Origin: an uncultured Clostridia bacterium
GTDB lineage: Bacteria > Bacillota > Clostridia > Christensenellales > CAG-138
NCBI GenBank assembly: GCA_937900325.1
Contig: CALCEX010000022.1
Location: 1 to 29,895 of the forward strand
Direction: 5' to 3'
DNA: 29,895 nucleotides
Of the stretch, positions 1 through 7,188 are shown one piece after another. How positions within the stretch are numbered: position 1 is the stretch's first letter; each line of letters opens with the position of its first letter. A model generated the notes under the pieces. It worked only from the letters and a program-made list of their open reading frames with translations. It was not told where the DNA came from and ran no database searches. A program made the translations under genes and the position numbers.

Positions 1-77
1 TTGATTTTGACTGGGAACCTACCGCAGCACAAAAAGCTGTTGTCGGGGAAAAATTGGGATATCTGACGTTGACGTAG
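1..77 (+). CDS. 3' end of an unidentified gene
   Basis: One reading frame is open from the window edge (first full codon at position 3) to a TAG at 75-77, giving 24 residues that end in EKLGYLTLT. The stretch looks coding (mixed charged and hydrophobic residues, no internal stop), but it is too short to identify. The downstream selenoprotein gene has its own promoter beginning 31 bp after this stop, so the two are probably separate transcription units. Only the extreme C-terminus is visible and no function can be proposed. Confidence 0.45.
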   Translation, partial: DFDWEPTAAQKAVVGEKLGYLTLT

Positions 78-107
78 CCGCGCGGCGCGTCTTAACAGTT
101 TATTTTA

Positions 108-137
108 TTGACAGGCGTTATACTGTCAAATTATACT
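108..137 (+). promoter_or_regulatory. sigma-A promoter of the selenoprotein gene, predicting a leaderless mRNA
   Basis: A perfect -35 TTGACA (108-113) and a -10 TATACT (132-137) are separated by 18 nt. Transcription would begin about 6-7 nt after the -10, at or next to the ATG at 144. There is no Shine-Dalgarno before that ATG, so translation is probably leaderless. The TTG inside the -35 box can be read as a start codon but has no ribosome binding site. Confidence 0.65.
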
Positions 138-143
138 TTTGCT

Positions 144-941
144 ATGATGAGCAGGTTTTGTAAAAGAGCGGCGGCGCTGATGCTGGCGATGATAGGAATA
201 ATCACATCGGGATGTGCGAAAAAGAGTGAGGCAGACGATACATTTATCATGCTTACAGCGCCCACTGCCGAACCGGTGGTTACGCCCGCGCCTGCGCCGG
301 AAACCACGCCCACGCCTGCGCCGGAGACAACGCCCGCGCCGAATATAATGCCAGAGCTCGAAAAAACGACTGAGGACAATAAGCAGGAGGACGAAGCCGA
401 AGATAAGGATAAGCCCCGGAGCAATGCAGACCGGAAGGAGGAAAAGAAGGCTTCCGGCAAGACCCCCCACGCAAAGGACTATACCGAGGTCGATATCAAA
501 AAGGGCAGCGGCTCAAAGGTGGATCCCTTTGAGGCCGATCGTATAGACGGCGGAAAGCTGAGCCAAGGCTATTTTTCCGGCGGAACCATAACGCTTGTAA
601 ACGTATGGTCCACCACATGAGGTATATGCGTTGACGAGATGGGCCGTCTCGCAGATCTATATAAAGAATACAGGAACACCGGAGTGCAGTTCTTGGGCAT
701 ATGCGCCGACGTATACGGCCTTGATGGGCAGGCCTGTGAGGACGCCAGGGACTACATAGCCTCTACCGGCGCGGGCTACCCGCAGATAGTGGCCACGGAG
801 GCGCTGCTGCGCTATGTTTCGTATATGCCAAGCACATATATTTTTGACAGCTCCGGCAGGATGATAGCAAAGTACGCAGGCACGCTGAGCGAATCCGAAT
901 GGATAAACGTAATTGAGACGCTTATGGCAAAATATTCATAA
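144..941 (+). CDS. TlpA/thioredoxin-like lipoprotein, predicted selenoprotein (in-frame TGA = Sec159)
   Basis: Extracytoplasmic thiol-disulfide oxidoreductase of the TlpA/AhpC-TSA fold, 265 residues if TGA at 618-620 is read through. From ATG 144 there is a basic n-region, a hydrophobic stretch and a lipobox-like T-S-G-C with Cys24. A Thr/Pro-rich repeat (about residues 47-66), a highly charged linker and the thioredoxin domain (about 145-265) follow. The domain begins with beta-strand TLVNVWSTT, then Sec159-G-I-C162, where family members carry W-x-T-x-C-x-x-C. The downstream half has the expected LGI strand, the cis-Pro loop (MPSTYIFD, Pro229) and a C-terminal helix. Frame and homology continue unbroken on both sides of the TGA, and a SECIS-like hairpin follows it. 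The start is set by the signal sequence; ATG 147 is an alternative. The partner and substrate are unknown. A nonsense mutation is the alternative reading, but it would have to fall exactly on the catalytic cysteine codon. Confidence 0.82.
282..341 (+). repeat. 24-bp tandem repeat encoding a Thr/Pro linker
   Basis: Two full copies and one half copy of a 24-bp unit (282-305, 306-329, 330-341) encode TPAPAPET, TPTPAPET and TPAP. The copies differ at a few positions. The repeat forms the spacer between the lipidated N-terminus and the redox domain and may vary in copy number between strains. Confidence 0.8.
618..653 (+). promoter_or_regulatory. bacterial SECIS-like element (UGA plus downstream hairpin)
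   Basis: TGA is at 618-620. After 19 nt an apical loop TGGGCCG (640-646) is closed by CGAGA (635-639) and TCTCG (647-651). It is extended by TG (632-633) and CA (652-653) around a bulged A634. Known bacterial SECIS elements are stem-loops inside the reading frame with the loop roughly 16-37 nt after UGA and a G among the first loop bases; both hold here (G at loop position 2). Bacterial SECIS elements are weakly conserved, so this supports Sec insertion but does not prove it. Confidence 0.65.
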
Positions 942-987
942 AAAGGGCGCCTTCCCTGCTTGTAAGACAGTAAAATTCAAATTTATT

Positions 988-1024
988 GGAACAGGCATGA
1001 CCGAGATCATGCCTGTTCCGCTTT
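988..1024 (+). terminator. intrinsic terminator after the selenoprotein gene
   Basis: A perfect 13-bp inverted repeat (988-1000 and 1007-1019) with a 6-nt loop is followed by GCTTTT. It lies 46 bp after the selenoprotein stop codon. The T-run is short. The remaining bases to 1163 hold no convincing gene. Confidence 0.75.
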
Positions 1025-1163
1025 TGGCGGCTCATCCACGGGAACGCAGCCCACAAGGTCGGATTAGATATATGCCTCATATAGTATCTGACTTTAGGGG
1101 TGCATATCATCTCTTCGGAACTTTGTTATGGGGCCGCTGTACTGCCTGCTGCTCTTCAGGCAA

Positions 1164-2600
1164 TTAGGCATGAGCTGATTTCCCAAGAAGAGCCTTTAGA
1201 TAATCCCATGTGCGTGCGATGGATTCCTTGGACACCTTTTCCTTGGTAGAATGTACATCAAACAAATCTGCACCTATTGAAATAATGTCTGTTCCCGGTC
1301 TCTTGTTATCCCAATAACCACATTCGAGGCCTGCGTGGATTGCCGCCACCTTTGCCTTTTTCCCAAACATTTCTTCATAGAGTGCGATGGCCATCTCGCG
1401 TAACGGGGATTCTTTTCTATACTGCCATCCCGGATAATCACTTTCGAAAATACAGGCATCACAATTCGCGTCAGCAATGATCTGGATCTTATCCCGCAGC
1501 ATATATTTTTGAGACGCCACAGAACTTCTGATAGACATCAGCAATGTCATTTTGCCGTCTTCACATGTAAGTGAACCCAAATTCATGGAAGTCTCAATCA
1601 ACCCTTGGATCGCAAAGGAATAGCCCGTTACACCATAGGGCAACAGCATCAGACTGCGGCAGATCTCCTTCTGGTACCTTTCCGTATATACATTTGCTTC
1701 CGGTACTGCTTCTCCTTCTGCTATAAGGAAGGAAACAGTGTCCGTATATTGAAGCTCTTCACGGAAGGTACTTTCAATCTCAGTTAGCCTTTCCCTTAGC
1801 TTGCTCAAGTCCTTTTTCTGTACATAGAAGCAAACTCTGCCGCTATTGGCTATTGCATTAGCCTTTCCCGGCATATCCAGTTCATTGATCCGAACCGGCA
1901 TGTCCTTTAAGGCATATAAGAGCCGTCCCATAAGCACAATGGCATTGCCAAGCCCCATACCTATGTTGATTCCTGAGTGCCCTCCGGCAAGACCGCTCAA
2001 GCTTACTTTTACCGGAATAGTCTCATAAGGAAGCCGTTCACATTCGATGTTCCAGATCATTCTGCAACGCAAGCCACCTGCGCAGCTTGAATAGAAGACC
2101 CCTTCCTCCTCAGAGTCAAGATTGATGAGTCTTTTTCCCTTCAGCGATGTGATATCAATTGTATTAGCACCAACCAATCCAACCTCTTCTTTAACTGTAA
2201 GGACAATCTCCAGATCGGGATGTTCAATATCCTTACTGTCCAGCAGGGCGAGACAGTAAGCGAGCGCAATCCCATTATCTGCGCCGAGAGAGGTTCCATC
2301 TGCAAAATAGAATCGCTCATCCTCTTTTACTTCGATTCCCTGCTCATATATGTGTTTGCTGTCATTTTCCTTTACGTATACCATGTCCAGATGTCCCTGA
2401 AGGATCAGCGGCTCGCCGGCATTTTCTACAGTGGCCGACTTTTTGATGATCAGATTATAATACTCATCCTGCAGAACCTCGAGCCCTCGCTCTCTTGCAA
2501 AATCCGCAATATAATTACTTATCCTTCTCTCATCTCCGGAAGCCCTCGGGATAGAGCAAACTTTTTTTAAATATGTAATTACGCTGTTCACATCCGACAT
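1164..2600 (-). CDS. pepD: aminoacyl-histidine dipeptidase-type M20 metallopeptidase (PepD)
   Basis: Cytosolic di-zinc dipeptidase of family M20C, which cleaves Xaa-His and other dipeptides; 478 aa against about 485 in E. coli PepD. Visible family motifs in order are the early SIPRASGDE segment, the metal-binding GHLDMV (about residues 69-74), GTSLGADNGIALAY with its bridging Asp, the KEEVGL segment with the catalytic Glu, and AGGHSG in the lid domain. A GGAGG lies 13 nt before ATG 2600. The gene is the last of a minus-strand run with the OPT transporter and the M29-like gene, which suggests import and hydrolysis of short peptides. No convincing terminator was seen after it. Base composition and isoleucine codons match the island, not the flanking chromosome. 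Confidence 0.88.
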   Translation of the reverse strand: MSDVNSVITYLKKVCSIPRASGDERRISNYIADFARERGLEVLQDEYYNLIIKKSATVENAGEPLILQGHLDMVYVKENDSKHIYEQGIEVKEDERFYFADGTSLGADNGIALAYCLALLDSKDIEHPDLEIVLTVKEEVGLVGANTIDITSLKGKRLINLDSEEEGVFYSSCAGGLRCRMIWNIECERLPYETIPVKVSLSGLAGGHSGINIGMGLGNAIVLMGRLLYALKDMPVRINELDMPGKANAIANSGRVCFYVQKKDLSKLRERLTEIESTFREELQYTDTVSFLIAEGEAVPEANVYTERYQKEICRSLMLLPYGVTGYSFAIQGLIETSMNLGSLTCEDGKMTLLMSIRSSVASQKYMLRDKIQIIADANCDACIFESDYPGWQYRKESPLREMAIALYEEMFGKKAKVAAIHAGLECGYWDNKRPGTDIISIGADLFDVHSTKEKVSKESIARTWDYLKALLGKSAHA

Positions 2601-2666
2601 ATCGACTTACAGTCCTCCAACACTTATATTATCACAAGAGCCCTTCCACTTTTTGAAAATATGCCG

Positions 2667-4253
2667 TTAAATAAACATTTTAATGAGACTGGAGAAGAAG
2701 CTGAACAGCCCGTCTCCTGCGATCAGGCCGGCATCGCGGCAGTCCATGAATTCATCTCCGATAATTTTGCGCATGATAACTGCTATGATAACGCCAATTC
2801 CATAAATCGGATTATTGATCAAAAGTCCCGTGGCCAGAAGCACGCCGAACATATACTTTCGTCCGATCGCCTGAATAATTGCGCCCGGAATAGCCCATAT
2901 TGCAAGCTCCTTTAAAAGCGCAACATTGCTTCCCATCTGTGCCGTCGTAGCAAACACGGTGCTTGTTGCAGGGATCAATCCTTCTTTAAGCGTCATATCA
3001 GCAAACAAGATGACAACTATGACTCCGATAACCGCTCCCAGCATTTCAATGAATACCTGTTGCTTTCTTCCGTATACCTCATGCTCTGCATTATTGCCTT
3101 TGCCGCGGATAATCCATCCTGTTTTCAGGTCATATCCCATGTCGGCAAAGCAGGGGCCTACGGAACTGATATATCCTGTCAGTACAGCCACTGCAACCGG
3201 CGGGAACCCCATAATAACGCCTATCGTCATAAATATTGTCGTAACCGCAAATCCCGGGAACCATCCGGAATACATGGCGGCCTTTCCAATGATAACCATG
3301 GATGCAACGGAAGCAACTGCTGTCCAGACGACCCAAAGAATCATCTTCGACAGAGACATTCCTGTAAACACACCGCAAATTATACCTACGAATACTCCGC
3401 CCGCCAAGTGCGCGAGCAGTGCCACAGCCAACGTCTTTTTTGTCTGAGATGCTGAAGCGGTAAAACTTTCCTCTTCGCTCTTTGCGGATTTCTTGTTCTT
3501 TGACGAGCTCCGATAAATCGAAACAACAGACTGCACCAATGCGATCAATCCGGCACCTACCATAAAGCCCTGCGGAATATTTGTAGTCGCAAGATCGAAC
3601 CCGGTCAGCGGCGCACAATACCCGCGAATCAAAAGGCCGATACCTAAAGCCACCATGGATACGATATTTGCTATAAATACGATACCAACAGCGCCAACAG
3701 GCAACTTAAAGATACTACCTACAATTCCAACGATGATACCCTGAATTACACGCTTGGCCTTTTCGCCGCCTTCATCTCCGGCCTCCAGCACTTCCGCAGT
3801 AGCTACACCCGGCGCCCAGGCTTCTTTTGCCGGGAACAAGGGAGAATCGAACAATGCGCCGACAGTATAAACCGAAATTACCGTTCCGAAAATACAGCCG
3901 ATAGCCATTGGCAGTATTACCTTAGTTTCGCCCATTACGAACAGGATCGCCACCGCCACAAACGCACAGTTTGCCGCCGAGAATCCGGCTCCTGATACTA
4001 TGGTCTGTATGTAGTTTTGCCTCTCCAGGTTTTTAAATTTCCCCAAAATCGTTATAGGAATCTTAGCAACAAGCATGGCGAATACCGCACCTATTATTGA
4101 CGTATTTGCGGAAACGCCCACCTTTCCCATGATTTGCATGCAGATAATAGCCGACAGCACTGAAAGAATTATACCAATAACAATGGTCATTGGTTCGGAA
4201 AAACGGATTTTTTCAAATGTTGATTGAACTTTTTCGCTTTGATTTTCCCTCAT
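2667..4253 (-). CDS. OPT-family oligopeptide transporter
   Basis: Polytopic inner-membrane transporter, 528 aa, with about a dozen or more hydrophobic segments. OPT signatures are clear: a GYISSVGPCFADMGYDLKTG-type loop in the second half and the C-terminal DCRDAGLIAGDGLFSFF segment. A charged, Ser/Lys-rich cytoplasmic loop sits near residues 250-275. OPT proteins are proton-coupled importers of small peptides or metal chelates. Here the flanking PepD dipeptidase and M29-like protein favour peptides, which is an inference from context. Start ATG 4253 follows a GGAGG in the leader. It lies 109 bp after the M29-like gene with a hairpin between, so upstream transcription could be attenuated before it. 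Confidence 0.85.
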   Translation of the reverse strand: MRENQSEKVQSTFEKIRFSEPMTIVIGIILSVLSAIICMQIMGKVGVSANTSIIGAVFAMLVAKIPITILGKFKNLERQNYIQTIVSGAGFSAANCAFVAVAILFVMGETKVILPMAIGCIFGTVISVYTVGALFDSPLFPAKEAWAPGVATAEVLEAGDEGGEKAKRVIQGIIVGIVGSIFKLPVGAVGIVFIANIVSMVALGIGLLIRGYCAPLTGFDLATTNIPQGFMVGAGLIALVQSVVSIYRSSSKNKKSAKSEEESFTASASQTKKTLAVALLAHLAGGVFVGIICGVFTGMSLSKMILWVVWTAVASVASMVIIGKAAMYSGWFPGFAVTTIFMTIGVIMGFPPVAVAVLTGYISSVGPCFADMGYDLKTGWIIRGKGNNAEHEVYGRKQQVFIEMLGAVIGVIVVILFADMTLKEGLIPATSTVFATTAQMGSNVALLKELAIWAIPGAIIQAIGRKYMFGVLLATGLLINNPIYGIGVIIAVIMRKIIGDEFMDCRDAGLIAGDGLFSFFSSLIKMFI

Positions 4254-4301
4254 TTATTTCTCCTCCATTTATTTATTATCTGGGAATTGCTTGTCTATAA
4301 A

Positions 4302-4337
4302 GAGGACGCCCGGATGCTCCCTCGACCCGGGCGCCTC
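4302..4337 (-). other. intercistronic hairpin between the M29-like gene and the OPT gene
   Basis: GAGGACGCCCGG (4302-4313) and CCCGGGCGCCTC (4326-4337) form a long G+C-rich stem with one bulged base. On the minus strand it is followed by a short TTTATAG. The U-tract is poor, so it may act as a partial terminator or an RNA-stability element that sets the ratio of M29-like to transporter expression. Confidence 0.5.
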
Positions 4338-4362
4338 AGTTTAACATTTCATTATGCCTTCT

Positions 4363-5427
4363 TTAATATCCTGCTGCACCCATTTTTTTGCAAATTGCCA
4401 CAAGATCCGGATCTGTATACTTTCCGTTTTCCTCTATAGCAACACCATCTAAAATAATGGAGGGCTTGGAAACGACTCCATCTGTGTGAGATGCCGCTGT
4501 CCAATAGCTTCCACGAATCATCTTGCCCTGGCTTCCGATACCAAATTCCATGCAGCCAAAGATTCTTTCATCTTCTACGATACGGCCTGTTGCTTCTTTC
4601 ACCCCAGGATTAAATCCCAAGGAATAGTGTGCAAGGCGGAACATATTCGGGTCGTTGAAGGAGTGCAGCCATGTGCGGAAACGCTCCGCATCCTTACCGC
4701 CTTCTATCTTCGTAACTATTCCGTTCTCAAGAGTCAGCTCCACGTTTCCGGAAAGAATCCCCATGTCTGTCGGCGGGAATATTGCTGCGTCAAACACAAG
4801 CTTTCCGTTTATAGTCTCTTCGATGGGACACCAGCTTATCTGACCGCACATCATAAAGGGATAGCCCTTAAAGGTAGCCAGCTGGCCGGAATGCCTGACC
4901 GGCCGTCCTTCATTTCTCGCTGTCAAATATGTGCCGTTTTTATCTTTGATAACAATGTCGTTCGCGGCTTCCATTTTCGCCTTGAGTGCCTCGCCAAGCT
5001 CTACCACACAGGCAACATCTACCCTGCCGATGCATTTTACTATCATAGTTACATCCATTCCGGTCAGGTTGATATAGCGGCAGCCAAAGTCGATCGCTTT
5101 TCGCCATGATTCACACAACATAATAGAAGAATAGGACAGCTCGATCCACACATCTGCTACCGCCACAGCGTTTCCGAGCGGGGCAACGGGTTCTGCATAA
5201 GCCTTTTCATTAGTGGGAACATATACTAGGACCGGATTTGCTCCTACAATATACGCTGCGTTCATAATTGCATCGAGTACTCGTTTGTCGGTAGAGGTGT
5301 CCCCGGTCACAACAACATTCTCACCCGGCTTCACAAGCATGACCTCTTTCACGAGTTTATACGCTGCTTTGCTCACCTCGTAAGATAAGTAATTCGGTGC
5401 CATTTCAACGCCGATTGGGTATTCCAT
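4363..5427 (-). CDS. M29 aminopeptidase / NicX-like protein
   Basis: A 354-aa protein of the superfamily that joins M29 leucyl aminopeptidases (aminopeptidase T) and the iron enzyme 2,5-dihydroxypyridine dioxygenase NicX. Features that fit are the N-terminal VKPGENVVVTGD segment, the central GNVELT segment with a preceding PPTD, and late His/Glu-rich stretches (FRLAHYSLGFNPG, CMEFGIGSQG, AASHTDGV) that would carry metal ligands. The length is slightly short for M29 peptidases (about 370-410). The neighbouring peptide transporter and dipeptidase favour a peptidase, but a ring-opening or other metal-dependent role is not excluded. A strong AAAGGAGG precedes ATG 5427. It is now the first intact gene of the leftward operon because the AroM-family gene upstream is broken. 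Confidence 0.75.
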   Translation of the reverse strand: MEYPIGVEMAPNYLSYEVSKAAYKLVKEVMLVKPGENVVVTGDTSTDKRVLDAIMNAAYIVGANPVLVYVPTNEKAYAEPVAPLGNAVAVADVWIELSYSSIMLCESWRKAIDFGCRYINLTGMDVTMIVKCIGRVDVACVVELGEALKAKMEAANDIVIKDKNGTYLTARNEGRPVRHSGQLATFKGYPFMMCGQISWCPIEETINGKLVFDAAIFPPTDMGILSGNVELTLENGIVTKIEGGKDAERFRTWLHSFNDPNMFRLAHYSLGFNPGVKEATGRIVEDERIFGCMEFGIGSQGKMIRGSYWTAASHTDGVVSKPSIILDGVAIEENGKYTDPDLVAICKKMGAAGY

Positions 5428-5451
5428 TGTTTTCTTCCTCCTTTAATAATA

Positions 5452-5466
5452 AAGCCAATTTGGCTT
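5452..5466. promoter_or_regulatory. palindrome in the leader of the M29-like operon
   Basis: AAGCCAA-T-TTGGCTT is a perfect inverted repeat with 7-bp arms lying directly upstream of the ribosome binding site of the M29-like gene. A further GGCTTTTT half-site-like sequence occurs about 30 bp away (5494-5501). It could be an operator or a small RNA hairpin; no regulator can be assigned. Confidence 0.35.
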
Positions 5467-5552
5467 ATTTTTCCATTTGCTTTAATATAATGTGGCTTTT
5501 TAAAAATAAAATTACGCTATGGCGTGGTAAATTTAGATTATGTGTGTTTTAA

Positions 5553-5862
5553 TTAGATATTTTGACTATCCATCAACTCGGCTACTACGCGAGCCGTTGT
5601 TGTCCAGTAAAGCAATACCGGTTTTCTGAAATAGACGCAGCTATATTCTTTGATTCTCTGGTAAATCTGATACAATCCATGGCGACCAAGTCTGCCTTAG
5701 TGTCACTTGCCTTTCTGGTGGCGTTATACATTTCCTGTTCGCTGTAAACAGGTAGAAAATATCAGGGGTCAGATCGAATCTTTGTGATTATCCAATTATT
5801 ACTGCTCCGATTTTTATACGCCTTCTTTCTTTTATTTTTTTGCCTCTGAGTTTATTTGCCAT
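5553..5862 (-). pseudogene. degraded AroM-family gene (N- and C-terminal pieces, middle missing)
   Basis: Minus-strand translation from the ATG at 5862 gives an AroM-like N-terminus (KIGAVIIG), then a TAA at 5788-5790 where the family has Gln, then SQRFDLTPDI. After a jump of about 110 residues (junction near 5740-5765) the frame resumes as YSEQEMYNATRKAS, ADLVAMDCIRFTRES. A +1 frameshift near 5617-5625 leads to PVLLYWTTTARVVAELM and a stop at 5553-5555. These pieces match the start and end of AroM-family proteins (about 220 aa, related to Asp/Glu racemases). The would-be native start at 5815-5817 is ATA. At least three lesions (nonsense, deletion, frameshift) make this a clear relic. It sits as the former first gene of the peptide operon, divergent from the LysR regulator. 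Confidence 0.8.
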
Positions 5863-5876
5863 TTGCTGTGCGCGAT

Positions 5877-5923
5877 TTGATTTTATCACCGATAAGTAGT
5901 AAAATAAAATTATGATATTTTAT
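5877..5923 (+). promoter_or_regulatory. promoter of the LysR gene with overlapping inverted repeat
   Basis: TTGATT (5877-5882), a 17-nt spacer and TAAAAT (5900-5905) make a good sigma-A promoter with a start near 5912. An inverted repeat, ATAAAAT (5904-5910) and ATTTTAT (5917-5923), overlaps the -10 and start. This is the kind of A+T-rich dyad to which LysR proteins bind for autoregulation. Its role as an operator is inferred. Confidence 0.5.
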
Positions 5924-5987
5924 AGACCGATAGCGTTAAATTATAGTTATAGGCTAATCCATCAGGATATTCAGAAAGGGATCCGCC

Positions 5988-6938
5988 ATGTTAGATTTGA
6001 AGTTAGATACTTTCCTTGTTCTTTGCGAAACAAGGAACTACACCCGGGCTGCAAGCATCCTGAATATTACCCAGCCTGCGGTCACCCAGCATATAAAATA
6101 TCTGGAAAGCCACTATTCTACGAAGCTGTTTTATTACGATGAAAAACGCAGGCTACATTTGACTGAAAACGGAAAGCTTTTGCGGGCCTTTGCCCAAACC
6201 GTCCAAGCTGATTCCATCCAAATTGCACAGTATCTTAAAGCACCCGCCGAGGAGCCTGATGAGATCAATATCGGTACTATCGTGACCATCGGCGAATCGC
6301 TTCTTCCTCTTATGGTTGCAGAATTTCTCAGAAGATATCCTAATAAAAAAGTCAGAATGTACCTGGATGAGGCTGATGCTCTTTTGGAACAGTTAAAAAA
6401 CGGGCGTATCCAATTTTGCATTACCGATATTCATTGTCCCCAGGAAATGTATGAAAGTGAGGAGCTTTTCGAAGGGGAAACCATATGCATCTGCTCCCCG
6501 AAGTGCTCTCTTGCACAAAAGACGGTAGATTTTTGCGACCTGACTGATTTCCGATTGATTTTTCGCGAAAACGAGACTTACTCAAAGCGAAATCTTATGA
6601 AAATTCTGCATGATTTCAATCAGGATATAGCTAATTTCAGATCTTATGTTGAAGCCGGAACCATCAACGCCGTCAAAAAATTAGTTATGGAGAACATTGG
6701 CATCTCTTTTACCTATCGTTTTGCTGTGCAAGATGATTTAGACAATGGCCATCTTAGCCAAATATATATCAGAGATTTTTTATCCAGATCTTTCTTTAAT
6801 ATGGCCTGGATGAAAAAAAGCTTCTTCACCCCTCTTTGTCTGCAGTTCCTTGATGTATGCAGGGCTGTTATGTCATCTCCTGACTTTCCTTCAAAATCCC
6901 TGCTGAAATTACATTCAAAATCCGAATTGGCTTTATAA
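5988..6938 (+). CDS. LysR-family transcriptional regulator
   Basis: A 316-aa LTTR. Residues about 1-60 form the winged helix-turn-helix (TFLVLCETRNYTRAA, then ITQPAVTQHIKYLE). A linker helix and a periplasmic-binding-protein-like effector domain follow from about residue 90 (INIGTIVTIGESLLP). ATG 5988 is preceded by AGAAAGGGA at suitable spacing. The gene is transcribed divergently from the AroM relic/M29-like/OPT/PepD genes across a shared control region, so it is the likely regulator of peptide uptake and hydrolysis. The effector cannot be read from the sequence. It uses ATC/ATT isoleucine codons like the rest of the island. Confidence 0.9.
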   Translation: MLDLKLDTFLVLCETRNYTRAASILNITQPAVTQHIKYLESHYSTKLFYYDEKRRLHLTENGKLLRAFAQTVQADSIQIAQYLKAPAEEPDEINIGTIVTIGESLLPLMVAEFLRRYPNKKVRMYLDEADALLEQLKNGRIQFCITDIHCPQEMYESEELFEGETICICSPKCSLAQKTVDFCDLTDFRLIFRENETYSKRNLMKILHDFNQDIANFRSYVEAGTINAVKKLVMENIGISFTYRFAVQDDLDNGHLSQIYIRDFLSRSFFNMAWMKKSFFTPLCLQFLDVCRAVMSSPDFPSKSLLKLHSKSELAL

Positions 6939-6985
6939 AAAAAGGCCTGACTGTCGTAAAAGTCAGGTTAAAGCCGTGCTTTTTT
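6937..6985. terminator. bidirectional terminator between LysR and the MATE region
   Basis: CCTGACT (6946-6952) and AGTCAGG (6961-6967) form a stem with an 8-nt loop. Read on the minus strand it is followed directly by CCTTTTTTTAT, a classic terminator for the leftward transcript. Read on the plus strand the T-run (6979-6985) comes 11 bases later after a second small AAAGC/GCTTT hairpin, so termination of the LysR transcript is less certain. Confidence 0.7.
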
Positions 6986-7171
6986 ATAAACTGAAGGGGA
7001 ACTCCTTCGGCGGGTGCGCGGAAAGTGTTTCTTGAAAATCGGCATAGTCGTGGATCACGGCTATGCCGTCTGTTCATCCGCAAAAGTGAAGTCTTTCGGG
7101 ATGTATATCTCGCCGTTGAAGTTGAAGTAGATTTTGCCGTGCTGCATTCTATGCGCGGCATCATCCTTCAT
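6984..7171 (-). pseudogene. small ORF downstream of the MATE gene, apparently frameshifted
   Basis: ATG 7171 lies 18 bp after the MATE stop and opens a 36-codon frame (MKDDAAHRMQHGKIYFNF, then GEIYIPKDFTFADEQ) ending at TAG 7061-7063. A second minus-strand frame overlapping its end continues in the same style (DGIAVIHDYADFQETLSAHP, then PKEFPFSL) to a stop at 6984-6986, immediately before the terminator. A single-base change near 7065-7075 would fuse them into one protein of about 62 residues. The coding-like character of both halves suggests a small gene cotranscribed with the exporter and broken by an indel or a sequencing error. The family is not recognised and there is no clear Shine-Dalgarno. 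Confidence 0.4.
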
Positions 7172-7188
7172 AGACGGAAACACACTGC

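Noticed and set aside
108..620. TTG at 108 as start of the lipoprotein and the TGA at 618 as its true stop
   Set aside because: TTG 108 lies in the -35 box and has no ribosome binding site. Stopping at the TGA would remove the whole redox domain, whose frame and homology continue directly after it.
61..1091. Shared TATCTGAC sequence near 60-67 and 1086-1092 flanking the selenoprotein gene
   Set aside because: Only about 8-9 bases match and there is no further flanking similarity, so it is likely chance and not a mobile-element duplication.
1025..1163. Short coding-like stretch on the plus strand before pepD (frame with SELCYGAAVL)
   Set aside because: Only about 35 residues, no start or ribosome binding site, and no family recognised. 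It could be the edge of an old gene, but the evidence is too thin.
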